A DNA stretch of 64,000 bases from positions 1-64,000 of the forward strand of contig NZ_FNEK01000011.1 in NCBI RefSeq assembly GCF_900099935.1, given 5' to 3'. This DNA is from Aliiruegeria lutimaris. Lineage in GTDB: Bacteria; Pseudomonadota; Alphaproteobacteria; Rhodobacterales; Rhodobacteraceae. The position numbers were made by a program, and so were the translations under genes. Below, in pieces: positions 52,694 through 61,620 of this stretch (the stretch's first letter is position 1; each line of letters opens with the position of its first letter). A model generated the notes under the pieces. It did no database searches. It was not told the origin of the DNA and was given only the letters and a program-made list of their open reading frames with translations.

Positions 52694-54256
52694 TCAGGCC
52701 GCCGGCAGGGCCGGTGCGGCGTCCAGCAAGGCGCGCGTGTAGGAATCCGTCGGAGCGGAAAACACCGCCTGCGTTTCTCCCTCTTCCACGATCCGCCCCG
52801 CTTGCATGACCAGCACCCGGTCCGTGATCGCCCGCACGACCGTAAGGTCATGTGCGATGAAAAGGTAGCTCAGCCCGAACCGCCCTTGCAGATCCGCCAG
52901 AAGATCCATGATCTGAGCACGGATCGAAACATCGAGAGCGGAGACCGCCTCGTCCAGGATAATCAGTTCCGGACGGGTGATCAGCGCGCGGGCAATCGCG
53001 ATCCGCTGGCGCTGCCCGCCGGAAAATTCGTGCGGGAACTTGTCCCGGTCCGAGGAGGCCAGCCCGACATTCTCCAACGCCTCGCCAATCCGCTCCTTCA
53101 GGTCCGGCGGCCGCCCGGTCAGGTGAAACGGCTCGGTCAGCAGGCGCGCAACCCGGTGGCGAGGGTTGAAGGAACCGTAGGGGTCTTGAAAGACGACCTG
53201 CATGCGGCGGCGCAACTCGGCCGGCATCCGGGTCGAGACCGGCTGGCCATCGAGCAGGATTTCGCCTCCCTGAAACGCTTCCAGCCCGAGGATGGCGCGG
53301 GTCAGGGTCGACTTCCCGCAGCCGCTTTCGCCGACCAGCCCGAGGCTTTCCCCGCGTTTGACCGCGAAGCTCACTCCGTCGACGGCGCGAAACGAGGGGC
53401 GCGGCCCGAACAGGCGCTGCCGCCGGAGCGTGTAATCCCGCACTGCCCCGCGCACTTCCAGCAATGGCGCCTCGCTCTTTGCCGATGCGCGCTCAGGCTG
53501 ATGGCGTGAGGCATCGAACAACGCGCGCGTGTACGGGTGGCGCATCTCGCGCAGGAGCGTCGCGGTCGGCGCGCGCTCCACCACCGCGCCTGCCTTCATC
53601 ACGGCAATCTCGTCGGCCATCTCGGAGACGACAGCAAGATCATGGGTGATGAAAAGGCAGGCCATCTCCTCCTCGCGCACCAACTCGCGGATGAGGTCCA
53701 GGATCTGCGCCTGCGTGGTCACGTCGAGCGCCGTCGTCGGTTCGTCCGCGATCAGCAGCTTTGGCCGCAGCGCGATCGCGAGCGCAATGCAGACCCGCTG
53801 CCGCTGTCCGCCTGACAGCTCATGCGGGTAGCGGTCCAGCGGGAACCGCTCCGGCACCAGCCCGACCCGCGCCAGCCGTTCCCGCGCGATGGCCCGCGCT
53901 TCGGACCGGCTGGCCGTCCCATGGACCAGCAGCGTCTCCGCCACCTGGTCGCCAATGGTCTGGACGGGGTTCAGGGCCGTCATCGGTTCCTGGAAGATCA
54001 TCCCGATCTCGGCCCCGCGCACCGCGCACATCTGCCGCTCGGACAGCTCGTTCAACTCGCGGTCTTCCAAATGCACTTTCCCGCGCATCTGTGCCCCATG
54101 TGGCAGCAGCCGCATGATCGAAAGCGCCGTCATGGATTTGCCCGAGCCGCTCTCGCCCACAAGCCCGAGCGTCCGCCCCGCTGCGATGTCCAGCGAGACA
54201 TCCCGCAGCACGGGAATGCCCGACAGGGTCAGGGAGAGCTTTTCGATGCCGATCAC
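52694..54256 (-). CDS. ABC transporter, two fused ATP-binding domains (DppDF/YejF type)
   Basis: A 520-residue tandem ATPase. Domain 1 (about 1-250): Walker A GLVGESGSGKS, signature LSGGQRQRVCIALAIAL, Walker B LLIADEPTTALDV. Domain 2 (about 270-515): GLVGESGCGKSTLTRAILGLE, FSGGQRQRIAIARALI, LIILDEAVSALDVS. Corresponds to a fusion of DppD and DppF-like subunits of peptide/nickel-class importers. It overlaps the second permease by 4 bases. The last gene of a three-gene operon without its own binding protein. Confidence 0.94.
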   Translation of the reverse strand: MIGIEKLSLTLSGIPVLRDVSLDIAAGRTLGLVGESGSGKSMTALSIMRLLPHGAQMRGKVHLEDRELNELSERQMCAVRGAEIGMIFQEPMTALNPVQTIGDQVAETLLVHGTASRSEARAIARERLARVGLVPERFPLDRYPHELSGGQRQRVCIALAIALRPKLLIADEPTTALDVTTQAQILDLIRELVREEEMACLFITHDLAVVSEMADEIAVMKAGAVVERAPTATLLREMRHPYTRALFDASRHQPERASAKSEAPLLEVRGAVRDYTLRRQRLFGPRPSFRAVDGVSFAVKRGESLGLVGESGCGKSTLTRAILGLEAFQGGEILLDGQPVSTRMPAELRRRMQVVFQDPYGSFNPRHRVARLLTEPFHLTGRPPDLKERIGEALENVGLASSDRDKFPHEFSGGQRQRIAIARALITRPELIILDEAVSALDVSIRAQIMDLLADLQGRFGLSYLFIAHDLTVVRAITDRVLVMQAGRIVEEGETQAVFSAPTDSYTRALLDAAPALPAA

Positions 54257-55074
54257 CGCACCGCCCTCCGCAATCGCGGATCAAGCAGGTCGCGCAGCCC
54301 GTCTCCCATCAGGTTGAGGCCGAGTACCGTCAGCACGATCGCCAGCCCCGGCAGGAGCGCAAGCCGCGGATAGCCGTAGAAAAACGTCTGCGCATCGGCG
54401 AGCATCCGTCCCCAAGAGGGGGTCGGCGGCTGCGCCCCGAGGCCGACATAGCTGAGACCCGCCTCGGCCAGGATGCCCATCGAGAACTGGATTGTTCCCT
54501 GCACCACCAGCAGGTTGGCGATATTGGGCAGGATATGTTCGGTCGAGATCAGCACCTTTCCCTTGCCGGCCACGCGTGCGGCAAGGATGAATTCCCGCGG
54601 CCAGATGGTCAGCGCCGCGCCACGTGCCACGCGGGCGAAAACGGGGATGTTGAAAATCCCGATGGCGAGGATGGCGTTGAGCGCCGAGGGGCCGAAGACG
54701 GCGGTGATCAGGATGGCGATGACGAGGCTCGGGAAGGCAAAGATCAGGTCATTGCCGCGCATGATGATCTCGTCGAGAAACGAGCCGCGATTGGCGGCCG
54801 CCGAGAGGCCCAGCGGCACCCCGAGCGCGATGCCGATACCCACCGCCACCAGCGCCACGGCGATAGAGGTCCGCGCGCCGGCCATGAGCATGGAGAGCAT
54901 GTCGCGCCCGAGATGGTCTGTTCCCAGCCAATGCGCCGCCGAGGGCGCCGAAAGCTTGGCCGCGATTTCCAGCTCGGTGACGTCGTAGGGTGTCCAGACC
55001 AGCGAGAGCAGCGCGGCCAGCAGGAACACCCCGAACAGCGCGCTGCCCAGCCGGAGTTGGATTGGCCAGTTCAT
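54253..55074 (-). CDS. ABC permease, DppC-like
   Basis: A 273-residue permease. N-terminal helix (about 12-30), then the DppC pattern HWLGTDHLGRDMLSMLMAGARTSIAVALVAVGIG and the ATPase-contact loop FILAARVAGKGKVLISTEHILPNI (EAA-like), ending LNLMGDGLRDLLDPRLR. Start ATG 55074 overlaps the stop of the DppB-like gene. Larger frames upstream are shadows of that gene. Confidence 0.93.
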   Translation of the reverse strand: MNWPIQLRLGSALFGVFLLAALLSLVWTPYDVTELEIAAKLSAPSAAHWLGTDHLGRDMLSMLMAGARTSIAVALVAVGIGIALGVPLGLSAAANRGSFLDEIIMRGNDLIFAFPSLVIAILITAVFGPSALNAILAIGIFNIPVFARVARGAALTIWPREFILAARVAGKGKVLISTEHILPNIANLLVVQGTIQFSMGILAEAGLSYVGLGAQPPTPSWGRMLADAQTFFYGYPRLALLPGLAIVLTVLGLNLMGDGLRDLLDPRLRRAVR

Positions 55075-56018
55075 CGCGAATGCCTCAGGCGCGGGTCGAC
55101 CAGCGCATAGGCAAGATCGACGAGAAAAGTCACAAGTATGACCGCGAAAACGAGTAGCATCACGACCGACTCCACGACGACGAGATCGCGTTGCGTGATC
55201 CCCTGGAAGATCAGCAGGCCGAGCCCCGGCAGGAAGAACACCTTCTCGATGATGATCGCCCCGGCCAGCAGGAAGGAGAATTGCAGTCCGACAATGGTCA
55301 GCACCGGGATCATCGCGTTGCGCATTCCGTGGCGGCGGATCGCCTGTCCTTCCGACAGGCCCTTGGCGCGGGCGGTACGGATGTAATCCTGTCCGAGTGT
55401 CTCGATCAGGGCAGAGCGCATCACGCGGGCAAGGATCGAGGCCTGCGGCAAGGCCAACGCGACGGCGGGCAGCGTCAAGGCCTTCAAGGCGGCGAACGCG
55501 CCCGCATCCCAGCCGGGGAAGCCGCCTGCGGGGAAGATCGGCAACGTGATCGCCAGCAGTACGACGAGCAGCATGGCGAACCAGAAATTCGGCACCGCGA
55601 TACCGAGCTGTGTCAGGCCCATGATTCCATAGTCGAACATCCTGCCGCGTCGCGCCGCGGCAACCATTCCGATCGGCAATGCCAGCAGGACCGAGAGCAG
55701 CAGGGCATAAAAGGCCAGTGGTATCGAGATCCAGAGCCGTGCCGCCACGAGGTCCGCAACCGGCACGCGATAGGTATAGGAGGTCCCGAAATCGCCGGAG
55801 AGCATTCCGCTTACCCAGTCGAAATAGCGCGCGCCCAGTGTTCCGGTAAGCCCCAGTTCTTCCCGCAGGGCGGCGACGGTGTCTTCCGAGGCGTTCAGGC
55901 CAAGCATGAAGGCGGCAGGGTCGCCCGGGATGATCTCGACAACGGCAAAGATCACCAGGCTCGCCGCCACGAGCGACAAGCCCAACGAGACCAGGCGGGT
56001 GATCACGTAACGCAACAT
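55071..56018 (-). CDS. ABC permease, DppB-like
   Basis: A 315-residue permease. Typical DppB features: RLVSLGLSLVAASLVIFAVVEIIPGDPAAFMLG at the N-terminus, SLRYRVPVADLVAAR-like TYRVPVADLVAARLWISIPLAFYALL, the EAA-like YIRTARAKGLSEGQAIRRHGMRNAMIPVLT, and ALVDPRLRHSR at the end. First gene of the operon. It is divergent from creatinase with a 374-base spacer, so the transporter may import creatine, creatinine or a related compound; that is inference. Confidence 0.93.
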   Translation of the reverse strand: MLRYVITRLVSLGLSLVAASLVIFAVVEIIPGDPAAFMLGLNASEDTVAALREELGLTGTLGARYFDWVSGMLSGDFGTSYTYRVPVADLVAARLWISIPLAFYALLLSVLLALPIGMVAAARRGRMFDYGIMGLTQLGIAVPNFWFAMLLVVLLAITLPIFPAGGFPGWDAGAFAALKALTLPAVALALPQASILARVMRSALIETLGQDYIRTARAKGLSEGQAIRRHGMRNAMIPVLTIVGLQFSFLLAGAIIIEKVFFLPGLGLLIFQGITQRDLVVVESVVMLLVFAVILVTFLVDLAYALVDPRLRHSR

Positions 56019-56392
56019 GCAGCGACGTTAGCCTCCGCTGCGACGCGGCGCCAGTGCGAAGGGAAAGCCAGTTGCCGCGCTGTGCCGGGCAGGAAGAGGG
56101 GGGCTTTGCCCCCCGCGCTCTTTCGAGCGCTCCCCCCAGGATATTTGGGGAAAGATGATGGACATAGCCGTCTGGTTTCATCTTTCCCCAAACATCTCCG
56201 CCGGAGGCACGATCCGAAGGATCGTTCAGGCGCAGCCAGCGAAAACGGGCATCTGGTATCTCCCGGGTGTTTCTGCCACGCTATCCGATGCCGGGGCGAT
56301 GGCGTCGCCCCTTCAATGGCTTTCCCGTCCTGAACGCCGGGACCTTTCTTTCGAGGGGTCCGGAATGCTGCGGCCCCGAAACGGAGGTCGAC
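56019..56392. other. divergent spacer between the ABC operon and creatinase
   Basis: 374 bases. The central part is dispersed repeat copy 4 (56098-56226). The flanks must hold both promoters; no convincing -35/-10 pair was found. No gene. Confidence 0.5.
56098..56226. repeat. dispersed intergenic hairpin repeat, copy 4 (variant stem)
   Basis: Module A: GGGGGGC / GCCCCCC hairpin, loop TTT (56098-56114), plus a second hairpin GCGCTC / GAGCGC (56115-56130). Module B: GGATATTTGGGGAAAGATGA (56139-56158), with TTTGGGGAAAGATGA exactly complementary to TCATCTTTCCCCAAA (56178-56192). Module C: GCCGGAGGCACGATCC and GAAGGATCGTT (about 56200-56226), nearly identical to copy 3. The arm sequence differs from copies 1-3 but remains fully paired. 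It lies in the spacer of two divergent genes, so it cannot be serving as a 3' terminator for either of them. Confidence 0.78.
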
Positions 56393-57601
56393 ATGACGAC
56401 GCGCCCGCAATCCTATCGCTTTCACAACGGCGAAAAGGCCAGCCTTCCCTTTACTGTGTCCGAATATGAGGCTCGCCTCAGCGGATTGCGCGCCATCATG
56501 GCGCAAGCAGGCGTGGAGGCAGCGGTTGTTACGTCGATGCATTCCATCGCCTATTATTCGGGCTTTCTCTATTGCAGTTTTGGCCGGCCATACGGGTTGG
56601 TCGTGACCGCGACGGATTGCGTGACGATTTCCGCCGGTATCGATGCGGGCCAGCCCTGGCGGCGCTGTTTGGGTGACAACATCACCTATACCGACTGGAG
56701 TCGGGACAATTTCTGGCGCGTGGTGGCGCAGGTCGCCGGGACCGGGCGCGTTGTTGGCGTGGAAGAAGACCACCTGACGATCGACGCCGCCGGCAAGCTC
56801 GCGACTTTTCTCTCCCCACGGCAGACCATCAACATTGCCCCCGCCTCCATGCAACAGCGGATGCGCAAGAGCCCGGCCGAGATCGCGTTGATACGTGCCG
56901 GCGCGGCGGTTGCGGATGTCGGCGGGTACGCCATCCGGGATTCGATCCGCGAGGGTGCCCGCGAGATCGATGTCGCCATGGCCGGGCGCGATGCGATGGA
57001 GTTGGAAATCGCGAGGCGTTTTCCGGAGGCCGAGTATCGCGACACCTGGGTCTGGTTCCAGTCCGGCATCAATACCGATGGTGCGCATAACCCTGTGACA
57101 GGGCGCAGGCTGAAGCGCGGAGATATCCTGTCGCTCAACACCTTTCCCATGATCTCGGGCTACTACACCGCTCTGGAGCGTACGCTTTTCGTCGGCGAGC
57201 TCGATGAAGCCTCGCGCGCGATCTGGGAGGCGAATATCGGCGCGCACGAGTTGGGCATGTCGCTGCTCAAACCCGGTTCCTCCTGTTCCGAGGTCACCGC
57301 CGGCGTGAATGCCTTTCTCGAAGAGCGCGATCTGCTGCAATTCCGGACCTTCGGCTATGGCCACTCCTTCGGGGTGCTGTCGCATTACTATGGCCGGGAG
57401 GCTGGGCTGGAGTTGCGCGAGGATATCGACACGGTGCTGGAACCGGGCATGGTGATCTCGATGGAACCGATGTTGACCCTGCCCGAGGGCATGCCGGGCG
57501 CGGGCGGTTACCGGGAACACGATATTCTCGTGATCACCGAGGATGGCTGCGAAGATATGACCGGCTATCCCTACGGTCCGGATTTCAACGTGGTCGGATA
57601 G
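56393..57601 (+). CDS. creatinase (creatine amidinohydrolase)
   Basis: A 402-residue M24-fold hydrolase splitting creatine to sarcosine and urea. It tracks the Pseudomonas enzyme over its length: YYSGFLYCSFGRPYGLVVT, WFQSGINTDGAHNPVTGRR with catalytic His232, YYTALERTLF with Glu262, FGYGHSFGVLSHYYGREAGLELREDIDTVLEPGMV and Glu358. Numbering of these residues coincides with the P. putida enzyme as I remember it. The metal ligands of true M24 peptidases are not needed by creatinases. Start ATG 56393 after ACGGAGG. Divergent from a peptide-class ABC operon; sarcosine would need oxidation elsewhere. Confidence 0.93.
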   Translation: MTTRPQSYRFHNGEKASLPFTVSEYEARLSGLRAIMAQAGVEAAVVTSMHSIAYYSGFLYCSFGRPYGLVVTATDCVTISAGIDAGQPWRRCLGDNITYTDWSRDNFWRVVAQVAGTGRVVGVEEDHLTIDAAGKLATFLSPRQTINIAPASMQQRMRKSPAEIALIRAGAAVADVGGYAIRDSIREGAREIDVAMAGRDAMELEIARRFPEAEYRDTWVWFQSGINTDGAHNPVTGRRLKRGDILSLNTFPMISGYYTALERTLFVGELDEASRAIWEANIGAHELGMSLLKPGSSCSEVTAGVNAFLEERDLLQFRTFGYGHSFGVLSHYYGREAGLELREDIDTVLEPGMVISMEPMLTLPEGMPGAGGYREHDILVITEDGCEDMTGYPYGPDFNVVG

Positions 57602-57690
57602 TCGCACTTGCCCGACCGGGCGTTGCGGCATAAGTTCGGGGTGGAGACAGGGATGTCTCCGCTTCCCGACAATTGAAAACGGAGAATGCC

Positions 57691-58224
57691 ATGACCGATC
57701 TGGTTCTGGCCGCCCGCAGCTTTGCCGAGACCCGCCATGCGGGTCAGTTGCGCAAGGATGCCGAGGGCAGCCCCTATTTTATCCATCTCGAGGAAGTCTC
57801 CGCCCTGACCGAACGGTTCGGTGGCGACGAGACGGCCATCTGCGCGGCCTGGCTGCATGACACGGTCGAGGACTGTCCGCCGACTTCTGTCGAGGAGATT
57901 GCCGCGGCCTTCGGTGCCGAGGTTGCCTCGGTGGTGGCTGAACTGACCGACGACAAGGCCCTGCCGAAAGCGGAGCGCAAGCGGATGCAGATCGTCAACG
58001 CCGTGAAGAAATCGCCGCGTGCCTGCCTCGTTAAGGTTGCCGACAAGAGCAGCAATTGCCGTTCGGTGCTCGAAACGCCGCCCTCGGACTGGAGCGACGC
58101 GCGCAGACTCGAGTATATCGATTGGTCCGAACGGGTGGTTTCCGGTCTTGCCCATTGCCCGCCAGAAGCGCTCGATCATTTCGAGGCGCTGGTGATCCGT
58201 GCGCGCCGCGAGATCCGGCTCTAG
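57691..58224 (+). CDS. small HD-domain hydrolase (SpoT/MESH1-like)
   Basis: A 177-residue single HD domain. Motifs resemble the (p)ppGpp hydrolase part of RelA/SpoT: ARSFAETRHAGQLRKDAEGSPYFIHLEEV (HD motif 1-like), CAAWLHDTVEDCPPTSVEEI with the His-Asp pair and Glu-Asp, and LVKVADKSSNCRSV. A small alarmone hydrolase is possible, but nucleotide hydrolases of other specificity share these motifs. Upstream hairpin GGAGAC/GTCTCC at 57643-57660. It overlaps the convergent MFS gene by 4 bases. Confidence 0.85.
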   Translation: MTDLVLAARSFAETRHAGQLRKDAEGSPYFIHLEEVSALTERFGGDETAICAAWLHDTVEDCPPTSVEEIAAAFGAEVASVVAELTDDKALPKAERKRMQIVNAVKKSPRACLVKVADKSSNCRSVLETPPSDWSDARRLEYIDWSERVVSGLAHCPPEALDHFEALVIRARREIRL

Positions 58225-59381
58225 GCTCGTCTCAAGACTCGAGCGAATACCGTGATGGTGAGAGCCAGCACGGCCAGCAGGGCAAAGGCCAGGCGCAGGG
58301 AACTGGCCTCGGCCACGAAGCCGATCACCGGTGGGCCCAGCAGCAGCCCGCCATATCCCAGCGTTGCCACCGAGGCGATGGCCTGTCCGGGCGGTATGTT
58401 CGCGTCGATGGCGGCACGGCTGAAAGCGAGCGGCATGACCGCGGCGTAGCCAAGCCCCATCAGGACGAAGCCGGCAAGCGTCATTGGCAGCGTGGCGAAG
58501 CTGACCACAAGCAGCAATCCAGACGCCGACAGCACCCCACTGGCCTGTGCCATGCGGACCGGGCCGAATCGCAGGACCAGTTGGTCCACGACGAGCCGCA
58601 TCGCCACCATTGTCACTGAGAAGACAGTGAAGCCGAGCGCGGCTTGGGACAGGTCCGTGCCGACGACATCGGCGAGGTAGATTGCGCTCCAGTCGGCAAC
58701 GGCGCCTTCGCCCACGGCCGCCGAGAGCGCCATTATTCCAACCATAACCAACGCGCCACGCGGGATGGCGAAGATCGGCGCGTTCGGATCGTGCGGTCGC
58801 GTCGCGGATGTCCAGGGCAGGCTCAGGAAGGGCAATAACAGACCGGCCGAGAGCAGCGAGCCAAGGGTGAAATGCAGCTCGATCGACCAGCCAAGGCGTG
58901 TCGCGGCATAGCCGGTTGCGGCCCCGAGCCCGGCGCCGAGGCTCCACATCGCGTGGAAGGACGACATGACCGAGCGCTTCATAAGTTTCTCGACCTCGGT
59001 CGCCCATGTGTTCATCACCACGTCCATCGAGCCGTGCGCCATTCCGAAGACGAAGAGCGCCGCGCCGAGCCAGGCGGGCGAGGGCGCAAGCGCAATGAGC
59101 AGCAGCGTGAAGACATAGGCCGCCGAAACCGCTCGCGTGATCCGGACCGCCCCGAGCCCATCGGCGAGCCGGCCCGCCAGGGGGAACGAGACCAGTGCCC
59201 CAAATCCCATGAACAACAACAGCAGTCCAAGCTGTGCTTCGCTCAGACCGTGGCGGTCCACGATTGCCGGAATCCGGGAGGCCCAGATGCCGAGAAGGAT
59301 CCCGTTGAAGGCAAAGGCCGCGGCAACGGCGCGCCAGGGGCTGCGCAAGGCGGTGACGCGGGGGAGGCGAATGTCAGACAT
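58221..59381 (-). CDS. MFS transporter
   Basis: A 386-residue permease with about 12 helices. The ATG at 59381 is preferred over 59408 as it overlaps the DeoR stop by 8 bases, a normal coupling. The loop GRLADGLGAVRI between helices 2 and 3 is the MFS A-motif; MNTWATEVEKLMKRSVMSSFHAMWSLG suggests the sugar-type (fucose permease-like) group. Substrate unknown; the coupled DeoR regulator fits a sugar or sugar alcohol. Confidence 0.88.
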   Translation of the reverse strand: MSDIRLPRVTALRSPWRAVAAAFAFNGILLGIWASRIPAIVDRHGLSEAQLGLLLLFMGFGALVSFPLAGRLADGLGAVRITRAVSAAYVFTLLLIALAPSPAWLGAALFVFGMAHGSMDVVMNTWATEVEKLMKRSVMSSFHAMWSLGAGLGAATGYAATRLGWSIELHFTLGSLLSAGLLLPFLSLPWTSATRPHDPNAPIFAIPRGALVMVGIMALSAAVGEGAVADWSAIYLADVVGTDLSQAALGFTVFSVTMVAMRLVVDQLVLRFGPVRMAQASGVLSASGLLLVVSFATLPMTLAGFVLMGLGYAAVMPLAFSRAAIDANIPPGQAIASVATLGYGGLLLGPPVIGFVAEASSLRLAFALLAVLALTITVFARVLRRA

Positions 59382-60135
59382 GGCGGATTTCCAGGCCGGT
59401 TTCAGCAATCGGGGCGGTAATCTCGGGCGGGGCGTCGGTCACGAGCAGGTCCAGTTCATCGCAGCGGCAAACGCGGTGGCGCGCGCGGCGGCCAAGCTTT
59501 GCCGCGCCTGTCAGCACCACGGCTCGGTTGCTTGCGGCCCGCATGGCGCGGCTCACCGCCGCCTCGTCGGCATCGTCACCGCCGAGGCCGAACGCCGCGT
59601 CCAACCCGCAGGCACCGAGCAGGCAGAGATCGGCGGCAATGTCCGAGATCGCCGCGACCGCTTCATGCCCGACGGATATGCCGCCGAAGGCCGAGAGCCG
59701 CCCGCCGATCAGGATGGTTTCCGTGCCCCGCGCGAGCAATTCGGTTGCCACCACGGGCGAGGGCGTGACAGCCAGCGCCCGTGGCAGGGGCGGCAAGGCG
59801 CGCGCCAGCCGCGCCAGCGTCGTGCCGCCATCGAACATCACCACCATGCCGTCCCGCACCAGATCGAGGGCCGCATCCGCGATACGGTCCGCCACTTCCT
59901 GGCTGGCCTGCAGACGTTCGCGCAGCGGCGGGGCGGGGCGCGAGACGGGCAGGGCGCCGCCCCGCACCCGTTGGACTGCCCCTTCGGCTTCCAGCGCCAG
60001 CAGGTCACGGCGGATCGTGTCCGCAGAGACGCCGAACTCTTCGGCCAGCCGGACCAGCACCAGAGGCGCGCCCGACGCGGCGCGGGTTTTCAAAATACCC
60101 TGCCGGGCTTCGGGGCTGTTGAGTATCGGGTCCAT
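59374..60135 (-). CDS. DeoR/GlpR-family transcriptional regulator
   Basis: A 253-residue repressor. HTH at residues about 10-60 (LVRLAEEFGVSADTIRRDLLALEAEGAVQRVRGGAL, the DeoR signature). The DeoRC sensor domain follows (VVMFDGGTTLARLARALPP, TVIIGG-like TILIGGRLSAFGG, and FLGACGLDAAFGL-like LLGACGLDAAFGLGG). Effector is normally a sugar phosphate. Start ATG 60135; the longer frame to 60300 lacks similarity. First gene, with the MFS gene overlapping by 8 bases. Confidence 0.92.
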   Translation of the reverse strand: MDPILNSPEARQGILKTRAASGAPLVLVRLAEEFGVSADTIRRDLLALEAEGAVQRVRGGALPVSRPAPPLRERLQASQEVADRIADAALDLVRDGMVVMFDGGTTLARLARALPPLPRALAVTPSPVVATELLARGTETILIGGRLSAFGGISVGHEAVAAISDIAADLCLLGACGLDAAFGLGGDDADEAAVSRAMRAASNRAVVLTGAAKLGRRARHRVCRCDELDLLVTDAPPEITAPIAETGLEIRHV

Positions 60136-60379
60136 GGGGCGAGTCGTATTCTGCTGCGTTTTGCACTGGTATGCGCATCTGTGCAGTAAATTGCAATATA
60201 CCGCAAGGCACCCGTCAGCCGGAAGTCGCGGGCAGGCTTCCGCGCTTCGCGGCAACGGTGCTCTTGATGCGAGAGCCTGTAGGAATGACGCAGGTCTCAC
60301 TGCGCGTGAATGCCGGTCAGCGCGCTTCGGTCTGGCCTCATCTACGTTTCTATCCGCACGCGCGGCGTATCGGCCTTCG

Positions 60380-61168
60380 TCAGCGCAGGATTCGGAAGAG
60401 GCTCACGCCCGCGTCGGTCAGATCCGCCAGCCGCGCCAGTGCATGTTCCCGCGCAAGGACCGGCCCGACCGAATCATTTGCTTCCAGGTTGTTGAGCAGT
60501 CGCGACAGGCGGCGGCGGTGAATGCCAAGATGCACCTGGATCGGATCGGCGACGATGCCGGCGAAGGTCGTCACCAGCGAGGCGATTGCCGCGAGGCTCA
60601 CCCCGACGGTGATCACGTAGGTTATGGAGCGTTCCGGCGGAAAGACCCCGTACCACAGGTTTCCGAGACCCTGTCCGAGCGGGAAATGTGCGATTGCCGA
60701 GCTTTGTGTCATGTAGTCGGACACGAACGGGGTCAGCGAGACGACGCCCGGAGTCGGGTTCCGGAACATGAAATAGCCAAGCGCCAGCACCACAAACGTG
60801 GTGAAGATCTCGGAGACCGAGGTCCGGACGCTGGTATAGTCCCGCAGCAACCGCCTCTGGCGGTCGTTCATCGGCGTATTGGGTGGCCAAAGCTCCGTTT
60901 CGACCCGCTGCTCGACGGCACGCGCGACGGCCGAGTGAAGGAAGATCGGTTGCCGCAGGATCCACTGGCTGCCGCGGTGAAGGCGGAGAACGGACAGAAA
61001 AAGCGCGGCAAGGCGGGACAGAAGGAATATCGGCGCGAGCATCACGTTGAGCGGCGCAAAGAGCAAGTCCCAGCCGAGCGCGCTTCGGTGCAGCCGAAAC
61101 GTTCCGGCAATGCCGAAATGTTTCCGGACAAAACCGTTCACTTTCTCATGGTCGCCGTCGTCTTGCAT
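60380..61168 (-). CDS. membrane protein (possibly DUF6635)
   Basis: A 262-residue protein. A hydrophobic segment at 32-62 (DLLFAPLNVMLAPIFLLSRLAALFLSVLRL), another at about 122-140 (FTTFVVLALGYFMF) and a third at about 180-207 (SITYVITVGVSLAAIASLVTTFAGIVAD). The N-terminal segment MQDDGDHEKVNGFVRKHFGIAGTFRLHRSALGWDLL recalls proteins annotated DUF6635 in Rhodobacterales, but I am not certain. Function unknown; neighbours give no hint. Confidence 0.72.
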   Translation of the reverse strand: MQDDGDHEKVNGFVRKHFGIAGTFRLHRSALGWDLLFAPLNVMLAPIFLLSRLAALFLSVLRLHRGSQWILRQPIFLHSAVARAVEQRVETELWPPNTPMNDRQRRLLRDYTSVRTSVSEIFTTFVVLALGYFMFRNPTPGVVSLTPFVSDYMTQSSAIAHFPLGQGLGNLWYGVFPPERSITYVITVGVSLAAIASLVTTFAGIVADPIQVHLGIHRRRLSRLLNNLEANDSVGPVLAREHALARLADLTDAGVSLFRILR

Positions 61169-61620
61169 CTCGTCCTAACCTGTCCGGAGAACTCGCCCGC
61201 TCATCGCCCGGGTGTAGCGCGCCAAGGTGGCCTCGCTGCGAAGATCGGCAACCCATGTTGCCGACCGGCGAGCCCTGAACAAAGCGGCCTCTGCTGATCG
61301 ACTAACTTAATGGCGATGCCCCCGCCATCCAACCTCTTTCGCCGGATATTGTCTTTGACGAAATGTCCGCCAATTCCCAAATCCACGTCTGTTCCTGTGC
61401 TCTGCTTGGCCGGACCCTTGCGCAAATGGCGCCTTGTCCCGACACCCAGTGTGGAGTGGATCCTGAGACGGGATGCTTCGGACAGCCCTTCAGACGCCGA
61501 CCGAGGCGTCCTGCACGTGGCTACCACCGAGGCGGCAGCTTCAGCGGTCCGCGGTTTGCCGGTTTTTGTGATCCGATTGTCCGCCTGATCCGTATGTGAT
61601 TGCGAACAGGAGGACACGGG
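61169..61620. other. intergenic stretch without a recognisable gene
   Basis: 452 bases between a membrane protein and glutathione peroxidase. Several short frames on both strands lack start signals or family character. TGATCC occurs twice just before the peroxidase (near 61567 and 61584) but without a matching TAA -10, so no promoter is claimed. Confidence 0.55.

Noticed and set aside
61560-61620. RpoE-type promoter for glutathione peroxidase
   Set aside because: TGATCC occurs twice, but the position 18 bases downstream reads TATG in one case and GAGG in the other, not TAA.
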